DNA of 20,356 nucleotides from the IMG/VR virus record IMGVR_UViG_3300036826_000074, positions 1-20,356 of that record; one strand, written 5' to 3'. Shown piece after piece: positions 1 through 7,327 of the stretch (position 1 is the first letter of the stretch; the number at the start of each line of letters is the position of its first letter). Both the position numbers and the translations under genes were made by a program. The notes under the pieces were generated by a model. The model was not told where the DNA came from. It made no database searches and saw nothing but the letters and a program-made list of their open reading frames with translations. This DNA comes from a virus.

Positions 1-2
1 CT

Positions 3-242
3 TACTCCGGAAGTGCGGCGGGGATGTTTGCTGTGGTTTCGTTCTTGTTCCCTTACTACGCTGATACAAGTTTCAACAGGGTGGGAATGTACACGATGAT
101 CGGATTCACATCGGCCAACAGCAGCGGCCTTGTGGGTGAGGGTTATTGGAACAATTCGGCCGCGATAAACCGCATCACCGTGAAGTTGGCCTCAGGGAAT
201 CTTGCGACTGGCTGTCGCGGGCAACTCTACGGGATGAACTGA
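3..242 (+). CDS. tail/receptor-binding protein, C-terminal fragment
   Basis: This reading frame is open from the first full codon of the window (base 3) to a TGA at 240-242, so the gene starts upstream. Only the last 79 residues are present. They are rich in aromatic and small residues and end in a segment (NNSAAINRITV, then GCRGQLYGMN) that looks like the final strands common in phage tail spike and fibre proteins, which often end in I-x-x-I-x-(L/V)...G-x-x-x-x-LYG-x. I infer a tail or receptor-binding protein. An internal ATG at base 24 exists but has no ribosome-binding site, and the frame stays open before it, so it is unlikely to be the true start. The next gene overlaps by one base (TGATG) and looks like a tail-assembly chaperone, which supports a tail role. 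Confidence 0.6.
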   Translation, partial: YSGSAAGMFAVVSFLFPYYADTSFNRVGMYTMIGFTSANSSGLVGEGYWNNSAAINRITVKLASGNLATGCRGQLYGMN

Positions 243-670
243 TGGATGCCATCGTTGTCGACTGTTCGCAGGAGCCGATAGAGGGAGTCTGGCCTGTCCC
301 GCAGGTCGTTCCGCTCACAGGTGCAGAACAGCAGGCCCAAGAGCAAGCGGCAGTCGAATCGGCACAGGTCGCGCTCGAACAGGGCTGGGCGCAGGTCCGT
401 GCCGCTCGCGACGCCGCGCTTGCGGCCAGCGACTGGCTGGTCAGCCCGCCGTCCGACCTGCCGCCCGAGCTTGCGATGACGCTGCAGGCGAACCGCTCCG
501 GCTGGCTCGGCTACCGGCAGGCGCTCAGGGACCTTCCGAGTGCGGGCGAGGATCCGACGGTACTCGTCTGGCCCTACCCGCCGCTCGAGCCCAAGCTCGT
601 CCTGCCGCCGAATCCGTTCCCGCTCGAGCAGGGGCAATTCCAGCCGGATATGCCGCCGCAGGAACCCTAG
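242..670 (+). CDS. tail fibre assembly chaperone-like protein
   Basis: A 142-residue protein with two parts. A helical, Gln/Ala-rich N-terminal half (residues about 26-60) leads into a segment where RAARDAALAASDW is followed by a proline-rich loop and GYRQALRDLPS, then by a WPYPP motif. The order R-x-x-RD-x-x-L-x-x-SDW, YRQALRDLP, WP-x-P is typical of the C-terminal domain of phage tail-assembly chaperones (Phage_tail_APC type), which help fold or attach tail fibres. The start chosen is the ATG at 242, which overlaps the stop of the upstream tail gene as TGATG. An in-frame ATG at 146 would overlap that gene by nearly 100 bases. The C-terminus is proline-rich. Family assignment rests on motif recall and is fairly firm; the exact client protein is inferred from position. 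Confidence 0.72.
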   Translation: MDAIVVDCSQEPIEGVWPVPQVVPLTGAEQQAQEQAAVESAQVALEQGWAQVRAARDAALAASDWLVSPPSDLPPELAMTLQANRSGWLGYRQALRDLPSAGEDPTVLVWPYPPLEPKLVLPPNPFPLEQGQFQPDMPPQEP

Positions 671-686
671 AGAGAGGAGGAATTTC

Positions 687-782
687 ATGCCGCCTTTCGT
701 GACGCAGGCGACCTTCTGGATCTTCGTGCTCGCCGTCTGCTTCATCCTCTTCCTGCTCTTCGGCTTCAACTGGGTCAGCTGA
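687..782 (+). CDS. 31-residue single-pass membrane peptide
   Basis: A very short gene preceded by a strong ribosome-binding site (GAGAGGAGG at 672-680), with ATG at 687 and TGA at 780-782. The product is 31 residues and almost entirely one hydrophobic, aromatic-rich helix (TFWIFVLAVCFILFLLFGF, about residues 9-27) with only a few polar residues at each end. The good ribosome-binding site, and the TGATG overlap with the next gene, argue that it is real despite its size. It could be a holin-like or lysis-modulating peptide, or a small virion-associated membrane protein, but nothing in the sequence decides. It sits about 500 bases before a secreted muralytic enzyme, which weakly favours a lysis or envelope role. 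Confidence 0.6.
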   Translation: MPPFVTQATFWIFVLAVCFILFLLFGFNWVS

Positions 783-1018
783 TGTCGGTCGAAGCCGCGC
801 CCACGCATCCGTTCTCCTGCTACACGCTCGATGAGCAGGGAGAACGCAAGACGCTGGTCGGCGGCAGCTACGACAACATCTCTGCCGTCACGATTGCCGT
901 CGCCGTCTACGGGGCGCAGCAGGACTACAGCCCCTCTACCTGGCGTAAAGTCGCCGTCTTCGATGACAGCGACAAGATCATCGCCTTCGTCGGCGGCTAC
1001 GACGAGGAGGCGGGCTAA
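782..1018 (+). CDS. small hypothetical protein
   Basis: A 78-residue acidic protein, TGATG-coupled to the preceding membrane peptide and followed three bases later by the next gene. I do not recognise a family. It reads as a small beta-rich fold: CYTLDEQGERKTLVGG, then a hydrophobic strand AVTIAVAVYGA, then WRKVAVFDDSDKIIAFVGG. It has no signal peptide, membrane helix or metal site. Alternating hydrophobic residues and the unbroken, coupled frame support it as coding. The role is unknown; position suggests an accessory gene between the tail and packaging modules. Confidence 0.55.
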   Translation: MSVEAAPTHPFSCYTLDEQGERKTLVGGSYDNISAVTIAVAVYGAQQDYSPSTWRKVAVFDDSDKIIAFVGGYDEEAG

Positions 1019-1020
1019 AG

Positions 1021-1218
1021 GTGGCGCGAAAGAAGCCGAGAACGAAGGCCGCGAAGCAGGCGAAAGTCCACACCGTGATGAGCGAATTCAAGCGGGGCTC
1101 GCTGCACTCCGGCTCCAAGACCGGCCCCGTCGTTCGCAGCCGCAAACAGGCGGTCGCGATTGCGCTCTCGCAGTCGGGCCAATCCCGGAAACGAAAGGCG
1201 AAGAAGCGACGCAGATAG
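1021..1218 (+). CDS. DUF6496-like small basic protein
   Basis: A 65-residue, very basic protein starting at GTG 1021, with GAGGAGG about nine bases upstream inside the end of the previous gene. The centre (VMSEFKRGSLHSGS, then VRSRKQAVAIALS, residues about 19-50) matches the pattern of the short phage and plasmid proteins grouped as DUF6496, where 'MxEFKxGxLxSGS' is followed by 'SRKQAxAIALSxA'. The last 12 residues are nearly all Lys/Arg (RKRKAKKRRR), suggesting nucleic-acid contact. The family has no established function that I know of. The spacing and stop/start order place it in the same message as its neighbours. Confidence 0.72.
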   Translation: MARKKPRTKAAKQAKVHTVMSEFKRGSLHSGSKTGPVVRSRKQAVAIALSQSGQSRKRKAKKRRR

Positions 1219-1269
1219 CCGCTGACGAAACAGGCCTGCACTGGGCCTCCCTTCAACAAGGAGGACACC

Positions 1270-1767
1270 ATGAAGATCCTGCTCGTTTCCGCGGCAGTAC
1301 TCGTCGCGGGCGGACTGCTCGCGACCACGCTCTCCGCCGACAACGAACCGATCGTCGTCACCGTCACGACGGCAGACTCCTATCAGGGCAAGAGCGCCGA
1401 CTGGTGGGCCGCTCATGCGGTCAAGGCTCGTCAGGACGCGAACGCTCGTGGGGCTCGGCTGCGACGACTGCAGACCGTCGTTCTTGGGCACCGGTCGAGT
1501 CCTGCGATTTCCGGGCCGCTGGCCCGCTCGCTGCTCTGCATCCACCGCTACGAGGGCAGCTGGTCTGACCCGAGCGCCCCCTTCTGGGGTGGGCTGCAGA
1601 TGGACATGGGCTTCCAGCGCGCCTACGGCGGCGAGTTCCTCCGCGCCTGGGGGACAGCCGACCACTGGCCCCCGTTCGTGCAGCTAGCGGTTGGGATGCG
1701 AGCCGTTCTGGCGGGCCGCGGCTTCGGGCCATGGCCGAACACGTCTCGCATGTGCGGCTTGCGCTAG
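1270..1767 (+). CDS. secreted lytic transglycosylase-like (Rpf-like) protein
   Basis: A 165-residue protein with an excellent ribosome-binding site (AAGGAGG at 1258-1264). Residues 1-23 form a hydrophobic leader (MKILLVSAAVLVAGGLLAT), either a signal peptide or an N-terminal anchor. A helical linker follows (to about residue 75), then a lysozyme-fold domain: C90-I-H-R-Y-E95-G-S-W, GGLQMDMGFQ (107-116), and GRGFGPWPNTSRMCGL (149-164). The invariant Glu after the first Cys is the expected catalytic acid of Rpf/transglycosylase domains, and C90 and C162 could form the usual disulfide. The cell-wall substrate would be the glycan strand of peptidoglycan. It may act in late lysis or as a virion-associated enzyme at entry; the leader favours export. 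The variant resembles those of Thermoleophilia, which hints at the host. It is separate from the CHAP endolysin at 11349. Confidence 0.75.
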   Translation: MKILLVSAAVLVAGGLLATTLSADNEPIVVTVTTADSYQGKSADWWAAHAVKARQDANARGARLRRLQTVVLGHRSSPAISGPLARSLLCIHRYEGSWSDPSAPFWGGLQMDMGFQRAYGGEFLRAWGTADHWPPFVQLAVGMRAVLAGRGFGPWPNTSRMCGLR

Positions 1768-1905
1768 CAGCGCCTGAGTCAGCAGGAAGCCAGCCAGTAG
1801 TCCGTTCGCGAACGCCATCCACCACGGCCCAGTGATCGCGAAGGCGATCGTGAAGGCCGTCCCGACGAGGCCGAAGGCCAGCAGCAGTAGTGGCAGCTGC
1901 TTCAT
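1684..1905 (-). CDS. possible two-helix membrane protein, reverse strand
   Basis: The 149-base gap between the transglycosylase and terminase genes has no convincing plus-strand gene, but the reverse strand encodes 73 residues starting at ATG 1905 (or 84 from GTG 1938). The unique part is two well-formed hydrophobic helices (LPLLLLAFGLVGTAFTIAFA, then WWMAFANGLLAGFLLTQALL) with a Gly-Pro-Trp turn between them and a basic, soluble tail. That is a holin-like layout. The tail overlaps the 3' end of the transglycosylase gene antisense. Against it, I see no purine-rich ribosome-binding site in front of either start, and the start lies on the antisense of the terminase ribosome-binding site. It may be a real convergent gene or a chance open frame. 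Confidence 0.35.
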   Translation of the reverse strand: MKQLPLLLLAFGLVGTAFTIAFAITGPWWMAFANGLLAGFLLTQALLAQAAHARRVRPWPEAAARQNGSHPNR

Positions 1906-1916
1906 CCAGGAGGAGC

Positions 1917-3551
1917 ATGACAGTAGCTCCGGAGACACTCGCGACCTTCGAGGCCGAGCGCGCGATTCGCATGCGCCAGCGGCTCGAGGCGTTGCAGCAC
2001 CCGGCCGGGCTGCTCGACCACGTCGTCTGCCTCGACTCGAGGACGGGCGAGCGCTTCGGCTTCACGCTCTCCGACTCCGAGGCGGGCTGGTACTGGCAGC
2101 GGCAGACGCTCGACGCCTGGCTCGAGCACCCGCTCAACCTCGTCCTGAAGGCGAGGCAGCTGGGAATCACCTGGCTCGCGGTCGGCTACCTGCTCTGGAA
2201 GCTGCTGAGCAAGCCGGGCACGCGCGGCCTGATCGTCTCGATCAACGAGGACGAGGCGATCAAGGTCGTCAACCGCGCCTACGACATGTTCGAGTCACTG
2301 CCGGACCACCTGCGCTTCGGGGCCGAGGTGACCAAACCAGCGCGGGGAGCCCGACCATCAACCCTGATCGAGTTGACCTTCCCCGACGGGACGATCTCCT
2401 CGGTTGTCGGGCTCCCCTCGACGCGGCGAGCCGGTCACGGCGAGGTCGCCGCGGTCGTGCTGCTGGACGAGTACTCGCGGCATGAGTACGCGGGCGACTC
2501 CTGGAAGGCGATGTTCTCGGTCGCCGACAACGGCGGCCAGATCTTCGTCATCTCCACCGCCAACGGCGTCTCGAACGAGAAGACCGGCGAGGGCAACTTC
2601 TTCCACCACCTCTACGTCAACGCCGAGTCGTACGGGATCGACGTCCAGTTCCTGCCCTGGTCGCTGCACCCCGACCGCGACGACGCCTGGTACGCGAACA
2701 CCGCCCGCGCGCTCCCCTCGCACATGCGGGCCGAGCAGTACCCGCTCAACCCCGAGGACGCCTTCATCAACACGGGCGAGTGCTGGTTCGACCTGGACGC
2801 GCTCGCCTGGTACTCGGAGCACGCGGTGCTCGAGGAGAAGGAGCGCTACCGCTTCGTCTCCGATCACAGCGGCGGCAAGGCGAAGCTGCACAAGCAGTCG
2901 AACGGCTGGCTGCGCGTCTACGCCCGTCCCGAGCCCGAGCGCGACTACGCGATCGGCGCGGACGTCGCCACCGGCCGCGGGCGTGACTACTCCTGCGCCT
3001 ACGTGATCGACCTGAGCAACATGGGCCTCGCCGCCGAGCTTTACGGCCGCCTCGACGCCGACGAGTACGCGGAGCAGCTGCACTTCCTCGGCCGCTGGTT
3101 CAACAATGCGCGGCTCGCGGTAGAAATGGGCGGCGGCTACGGCGAGCCCGTTGTGATCTCACTTCGCGACGGACGCCGTGGCCGCCCTCACTACCCGCGT
3201 CTGTACCGGCACAAGCTCGCCGACCGGCCCGACACGCCGGAGATGCAGACCTACGGCTTCCCGATGAACACGCGCTCGAGGCCGCAGGTGATCAACCAGA
3301 TCGAGCAGGCGATCCGTGAGAAGAGCGTCCCGGCGCTACCCCGCTCGCTGCTGATGGAGTGCCGCACCTTCGTCCGCCAGAACACGCTCCCGAGCCCGCG
3401 GGCCCAGGACGGCGCGAACGACGACCGCGTGCTGGCGTTCGGGATCGCGCTCGAGATGTACCGCCAGTACGGACGCCATGAACGCAAGGTGACGCGCAGG
3501 GCGAAGCGGTCGGTCTACGCCTACCCCTGGCAGAAGAGGAGGAGCGCATGA
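1917..3551 (+). CDS. terL: terminase large subunit
   Basis: The DNA-packaging motor: an ATPase that pumps DNA into the prohead and a nuclease that cuts the concatemer. The product is 544 residues, a normal length. An adenine-binding and Walker A-like region (LVLKARQLGITWLA, residues 76-88) is followed by Walker B VVLLDE (180-185) and a coupling motif near VISTANG (211-217). The C-terminal RNase H-like nuclease shows a first catalytic Asp in IGADVATGRGRD (D349), an acidic residue in AVEMGGGYG (E403) and a late acidic pair in NDDRVLAFGIAL (D502/D503). The start is ATG 1917 behind AGGAGGAG; an in-frame GTG at 1890 would add nine residues but lacks that site. No small terminase subunit is evident beside it. 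It is ATGA-coupled to the next gene. Confidence 0.93.
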   Translation: MTVAPETLATFEAERAIRMRQRLEALQHPAGLLDHVVCLDSRTGERFGFTLSDSEAGWYWQRQTLDAWLEHPLNLVLKARQLGITWLAVGYLLWKLLSKPGTRGLIVSINEDEAIKVVNRAYDMFESLPDHLRFGAEVTKPARGARPSTLIELTFPDGTISSVVGLPSTRRAGHGEVAAVVLLDEYSRHEYAGDSWKAMFSVADNGGQIFVISTANGVSNEKTGEGNFFHHLYVNAESYGIDVQFLPWSLHPDRDDAWYANTARALPSHMRAEQYPLNPEDAFINTGECWFDLDALAWYSEHAVLEEKERYRFVSDHSGGKAKLHKQSNGWLRVYARPEPERDYAIGADVATGRGRDYSCAYVIDLSNMGLAAELYGRLDADEYAEQLHFLGRWFNNARLAVEMGGGYGEPVVISLRDGRRGRPHYPRLYRHKLADRPDTPEMQTYGFPMNTRSRPQVINQIEQAIREKSVPALPRSLLMECRTFVRQNTLPSPRAQDGANDDRVLAFGIALEMYRQYGRHERKVTRRAKRSVYAYPWQKRRSA

Positions 3552-3964
3552 GTTCGATCATGGATCTCGTCTCGGCGCTGGGCGCGGGCGGAGGCCCTCC
3601 CGGCGCGGGGCCCCCTGGCGCTGGTCCTCCGGGGCTACCTCCCGGCGCGGGGCCTCCCGGCCTCCCTCCCGGCCTCCCGCCCGGCCTCGCTCCTCCTCCG
3701 GATGCCGGGCTCCCTCCCGGCGCTGGCCCGCCGCCCGACGGCGGCGGCGACCAGGGCTTCCAGAACTCGATGGACGCGCTCGACGCGGCCGAGCAGGCGC
3801 TGCACGCCTACGTGCAGCTGGAGCCCGACGAGGTCGATCGCGCCGCCGGGACGAGTGCGCTGCACGCGGTCGTGAAGCTGAAGGCGAAGGACCAGAAGGA
3901 CCGCCAGAGCGGAAACATGACCTCGCTCGCGCGCGCCCTGCAGTCGGGCGGGCAGCTTGGCTGA
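3548..3964 (+). CDS. Pro/Gly-repeat protein between terminase and portal
   Basis: A 138-residue protein starting at an ATGA overlap with terL and ending inside the start of the portal gene. Residues 14-67 are a low-complexity run of PPGAG, PPGLPPG and related units with no predicted fold. The remaining half (about 70-138) is a charged helical region (MDALDAAEQALHAYVQLEPD, then SALHAVVKLKAKDQKDRQSG). I do not know the family. The position between packaging ATPase and portal suggests a packaging, portal-associated or capsid-assembly accessory. A small terminase subunit is a less likely alternative, since no DNA-binding motif is apparent and the gene normally precedes terL. The proline runs would be expected to slow ribosomes. 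Confidence 0.6.
   Translation: MSSIMDLVSALGAGGGPPGAGPPGAGPPGLPPGAGPPGLPPGLPPGLAPPPDAGLPPGAGPPPDGGGDQGFQNSMDALDAAEQALHAYVQLEPDEVDRAAGTSALHAVVKLKAKDQKDRQSGNMTSLARALQSGGQLG
3587..3748 (+). repeat. Pro-Gly coding repeat
   Basis: About 160 bases of very GC-rich imperfect tandem repeats built on CCTCCCGGC and CCCGGCGCGGGGC units. They encode alternating PPGAG and PPGLPPG blocks in the gene at 3548. The repeat is likely flexible at the protein level and prone to slippage-driven length change at the DNA level. Confidence 0.7.
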
Positions 3965-5873
3965 GACGTCCGCCTATTCGGGAAGCGAGGTCGTTGACGC
4001 CGTCCAGCTGGTAGTGAAGGCGGTCGAGGACTGCGAGCGCCGCTACCACGACGCCTTCATCGAGCGGGTCGAGGCGCGCTACAACGCCTACCGCGGCCTG
4101 AGCGAGGTCCAGGACGAGAGCGACATCCCGCCCGACGAGGACTGGCACTCGAACATCACCACCCCCTACGTGCTGCAGACCTGCGAGGGGATGCTCGCCA
4201 CGATGCTCGAGCCGAACCCGCGCTTCAACGTGCAGCCGCGCCCGAAGCCGGACGAGCCCCTGGACGAGGTGATCGCGCGTCTCTCCTCGATCGACGCGAT
4301 CTCGGACACGCTCCGCTACGCGCTCGACCGCGACCGCTTCGCGCAGAAGCAGCGCGACTTCATGCAGCAGGACCTGATCGCCGGGATCTCGGTGCTGAAG
4401 GACTACTGGTACGAGGAGCGCCGCGACGTCACCAAGCTCGTCCCCGAGCAGATCGTCGTCCAGGACGCGATGGGCAACGTGCTCGACACCGTCCACAGCC
4501 ACAGCGAGCAGCACGCCAAGAACGCGCTCGTCTACGACGATGCCAAGAGCGAGGTCAGGGACGTCCGTGACTTCTTCTGGCCCTCGCAGGCTCCGAACGT
4601 CGAGAAGGCCGAGTACCTGATCGACCGTACCTGGCAGAGCTACGACTACCTGAAGCGCCAGCAGGCTCTCGGCTACTACCGCAACGTCGAGAAGCTGAAG
4701 GAGTCGCGTTCCGTTCAGGCGATGTCCGATCTGACGAAGCGGGAGAAGCGGCTCCGCAATGTCGATCGCACCCAGGACCTGATCGAGGTGCTCGAGTACT
4801 GGACGCCGGAGCGCTGCATCACCGTCGGCAACCGCAACGTGCTGCTCTGGGACAGGCCGAACCCGAACTGGAACGGGCGCATGCCCTTCGTCGTCTGCTC
4901 AGCGATGCCGGACGCCTTCCAGATCCCCGGCATCTCGGTGGTCGAGGCGCTGGCGCAGCTGCAGAACATGCTCTGGACGCTGCAGAACCAGCGGCTCGAC
5001 GTCATCCGGCTGCTCGCCAACGTGATCACGCTCGTCCGCTCCGACGTCGAGGACGCGGAAGGCTTCGTCTGGGGACCGAACCAGCAGTGGCTGGTCGAGT
5101 CGGTCGATCAGGTGAAGACGCTTCCGATCGACCCGACCGCCGCCCAGCTGACGCTGCAAGCCGAGGCGCTGCTGAAAGGCGACCTGCAGAACATCATGGG
5201 CGGGCTGCCGAATGCGAGCGGCACCGACTCGCAGACGATCGACCAGCAGACCGCGACCGGCGTCTCGATCATCACCACGATCGCGCAGCGGATCATCCAG
5301 GCCCGCAAGCAGCACTACCTCTGGGCCTACGCCGAACTCGGGCAGCACTTCCTCTGTCTCTACCAGCAGTTCCTCAGAGAGGACAGGATCGTTCCGATCC
5401 TCGGCAAGCAGGGGGCTGACGCCTACCGCAAGGTCACGCCGCTGCAGGTGCAGGGCGAGTACGAGCTTACGATCGACGTCACCTCCGACTCGCTGATGCG
5501 GCAGGAGCGTCGCGCCGAGGCCCAGAGCCTCTACCAGATCAGCGTCCAGTCCCAGCCCGTGATGGCCCAGTCGGGGACGCCGCTGAATCTGCGCGCCGCC
5601 TACGAGAAGGTGCTCGACGCCTACGACATCGTGGACAAGGAGCGATACTTCATGCCGCCGCAAGTCGCCGCCGCCACCGCAGGCGGTCCCTCAGCGGGGC
5701 CGCAACCGCAGGCGGCTCCGATTCAGGCCCCCGGTGGCGGTGGCGGCGTGACGAACGGCGGGCTCGCAGCCGGGCCTCTGAGCCCTAGCTCGGAGGTGAC
5801 CTCGAGCCCGGAGGCGGCGATGGCGCAGATGCTACGCAGGCGCGGAGGCGCGGCCAATGCCCCGGCCTCGTAG
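3957..5873 (+). CDS. portal protein
   Basis: A 638-residue protein placed directly after the packaging genes and before scaffold and capsid, the standard portal position. It forms the ring at the capsid vertex through which DNA enters and leaves. The N-terminal region has the acidic-aromatic segment DEDWHSNITTPYVLQTCEGM (about 60-79) followed by LEPNPRFNV. This is a layout I associate with portals of short-tailed phages, where substrate-independent stem and wing domains follow. A long helical region with the segment TGVSIITTIAQRIIQARKQH lies in the C-terminal half, and the last 70 or so residues are Gly/Pro/Ala-rich and probably disordered. The start is TTG at 3957 within TTGGCTGA, overlapping the upstream stop by eight bases; no ATG gives a full-length product. 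Confidence 0.87.
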   Translation: MAETSAYSGSEVVDAVQLVVKAVEDCERRYHDAFIERVEARYNAYRGLSEVQDESDIPPDEDWHSNITTPYVLQTCEGMLATMLEPNPRFNVQPRPKPDEPLDEVIARLSSIDAISDTLRYALDRDRFAQKQRDFMQQDLIAGISVLKDYWYEERRDVTKLVPEQIVVQDAMGNVLDTVHSHSEQHAKNALVYDDAKSEVRDVRDFFWPSQAPNVEKAEYLIDRTWQSYDYLKRQQALGYYRNVEKLKESRSVQAMSDLTKREKRLRNVDRTQDLIEVLEYWTPERCITVGNRNVLLWDRPNPNWNGRMPFVVCSAMPDAFQIPGISVVEALAQLQNMLWTLQNQRLDVIRLLANVITLVRSDVEDAEGFVWGPNQQWLVESVDQVKTLPIDPTAAQLTLQAEALLKGDLQNIMGGLPNASGTDSQTIDQQTATGVSIITTIAQRIIQARKQHYLWAYAELGQHFLCLYQQFLREDRIVPILGKQGADAYRKVTPLQVQGEYELTIDVTSDSLMRQERRAEAQSLYQISVQSQPVMAQSGTPLNLRAAYEKVLDAYDIVDKERYFMPPQVAAATAGGPSAGPQPQAAPIQAPGGGGGVTNGGLAAGPLSPSSEVTSSPEAAMAQMLRRRGGAANAPAS

Positions 5874-6168
5874 GACAGAGCAGGAGATTCGCGACCTGAT
5901 CGTCCGCCAGGGCGAACTGACCGCGCTCGCCGACCATCCCTCCTGGCCCGTGCTCGAGGCCGTCGTCGCCGAGGAGAAGAAGCGCACCGAGAAGACGCTG
6001 CTGGCGGTGACGCTCTACAAGGAGGGCACGATCAACGAGGCCGACATTCACGCCGCCCGCGGCTACCTGCGCGGCCTCGAGTACGTGCTCGCGGTCCCGC
6101 GCGGCGCGAAGACGAAGCTGGAGAGAGAGCTACGAGAGGGAGGAGTGCGCGTTGGCAACTCACACTGA
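5857..6168 (+). CDS. small helical protein downstream of portal
   Basis: A 103-residue charged protein whose ATG lies 17 bases inside the end of the portal gene and whose end overlaps the scaffold start, so it is locked into this message. It is mostly helical: TEQEIRDLIVRQGELTALAD, then SWPVLEAVVAEEKKRTEKTL, then a segment GYLRGLEYVLAVPRGAK. Small proteins of about 100 residues in this slot, ending in a 'G-x-x-x-G-L...P' pattern, are common in phages with this portal type, but I know of no assigned function. A role in portal or prohead assembly is inferred from position only. Confidence 0.62.
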   Translation: MPRPRRTEQEIRDLIVRQGELTALADHPSWPVLEAVVAEEKKRTEKTLLAVTLYKEGTINEADIHAARGYLRGLEYVLAVPRGAKTKLERELREGGVRVGNSH

Positions 6169-7243
6169 GATCACCGACATGATGCTCGAGGCCCTGGACG
6201 AGGAACTCGGAAACGAGTCCGGCTCCGAGCCCGAGACGCCCGCGCCCGAGGAGGGCGCAGAGGTCGAGACGCCGGACGAACTCGAGGGCGAGGAGGTCAG
6301 CACGACCTCAGAGCCCAGCGAGCCGGAGGAGGGCGGCGACACCGATACCGGCGAGGAAGGCGAGGACGCCCAGCAGGAGGAGGAGGTAGAGCCGGAGGAA
6401 GGTCAGGAGGGAGAAGGAGAGGAGGAGGTAGCGCCTGAGGTCGAGGCGCTCAACGACCCTGCCATCATCGCCTACCTGCAGCGCTATCAGGGCGACGTTG
6501 TCGAGGCGCTGAAGGCGGGGATCGAACTGCAGCGCGCTCTCTACGAGCAGGGCGAGCGCAACGGCGCGCTCAGCCGCCGGGTCGCCGAACTCGAGGCCGA
6601 GGTGCAGCAGACGCAGCTGCTCCTCGGAGGCGACTTCGCGCTCGATGAGGCGAGCCGCGGCTGGATTGAGGAGGCGCTCGGCTCCGACAACCCGCGCAAC
6701 TACATCCACGGCGCGATCCGCGAGGGCCGCTTCGACCTGGCTCGCGCGATCACCGACCAGATCGGCGAGGAGCGCCCCTACGAGGCGATGCAGATCTCAC
6801 AGATGATCGACCAGGCCGAGTACCAGATGCTGCAGCTGAATCAGCCCGAGCCCGAGGTCGAGCCGGTCGATCAGGCCCTGATGGTCGGCGAACTCGAGAA
6901 GCTGATCCCTGACTTCGGCGCGTACAAGCAGCAGATGCACGACGTCATCTTCTCGCTCGGCGAAGGCCACCCGCTGATTCGCAAGACCGTCTCGACCGAC
7001 CCGGTCACCGCAGCCTCGGGCTGGCTCGACATCTTCGAGATCGCCCGCGGGCGCGACACCACGCTTCAGTCTTCGCGCGAACAAGTCCGCGAGCAGCAGC
7101 GCCAGGCCGCTGCCAATGGACGCGCGAACGCAGTAGTAACATCGGCGCAAGCGTCCCCCACGCCGGAGCAGGGACCCCGACCGATTCGGATCGGGCCGGG
7201 CCTGACTCTCGAGCAGCTGGACGCCGAGATCGCCGCTCAGTAG
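6152..7243 (+). CDS. capsid scaffolding protein
   Basis: A 363-residue protein directly before the capsid gene. Residues about 12-100 are extremely acidic (long runs of Glu with Pro, Ser and Thr). They are followed by a coiled-coil-like region (LQRALYEQGERNGALSRRVA, about 125-145) and a Gln-rich C-terminal part (SSREQVREQQRQAAANG) ending in a short basic/hydrophobic tail. Acidic disordered N-terminus, central coiled coil and position between portal and capsid are the usual signs of a scaffold that organises capsid subunits and then leaves the head. The start is TTG 6152 behind GAGGGAGGAG at 6136-6145, overlapping the upstream gene by 17 bases. An ATG at 6179 is possible but has no ribosome-binding site. 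Confidence 0.8.
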   Translation: MATHTEITDMMLEALDEELGNESGSEPETPAPEEGAEVETPDELEGEEVSTTSEPSEPEEGGDTDTGEEGEDAQQEEEVEPEEGQEGEGEEEVAPEVEALNDPAIIAYLQRYQGDVVEALKAGIELQRALYEQGERNGALSRRVAELEAEVQQTQLLLGGDFALDEASRGWIEEALGSDNPRNYIHGAIREGRFDLARAITDQIGEERPYEAMQISQMIDQAEYQMLQLNQPEPEVEPVDQALMVGELEKLIPDFGAYKQQMHDVIFSLGEGHPLIRKTVSTDPVTAASGWLDIFEIARGRDTTLQSSREQVREQQRQAAANGRANAVVTSAQASPTPEQGPRPIRIGPGLTLEQLDAEIAAQ

Positions 7244-7327
7244 GCCGGGCGGGCCTCGCTCAGCGGGGTACCCCTCCCAGAGCCGAAGGAAGAAAGCAGT
7301 GCCTCCCTTCGACCCCCTGGAGGGGCC
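7244..7327 (+). promoter_or_regulatory. capsid gene leader with sequestered ribosome-binding site
   Basis: An 84-base gap before the capsid gene contains no gene. It holds a perfect palindrome GGGGTACCCC (7265-7274). The capsid ribosome-binding site GGAGGGG (7319-7325) can pair with CCTCC at 7302-7306 or, as a small tetraloop hairpin, through CCCC-TGGA-GGGG (7314-7325). Such pairing could tune translation of the most abundant virion protein. No clear -35/-10 promoter is visible. The pairings are read directly; any regulatory effect is inference. Confidence 0.35.

Noticed and set aside
1232-1248. AGGCC/GGCCT hairpin before the transglycosylase gene as a terminator
   Set aside because: Only five base pairs with a 7-base loop and no U-run. 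Expected by chance at this GC content.
1890-1916. GTG start adding nine residues to the terminase
   Set aside because: The AGGAGGAG signal is placed for ATG 1917, and the added residues come from the ribosome-binding region itself.
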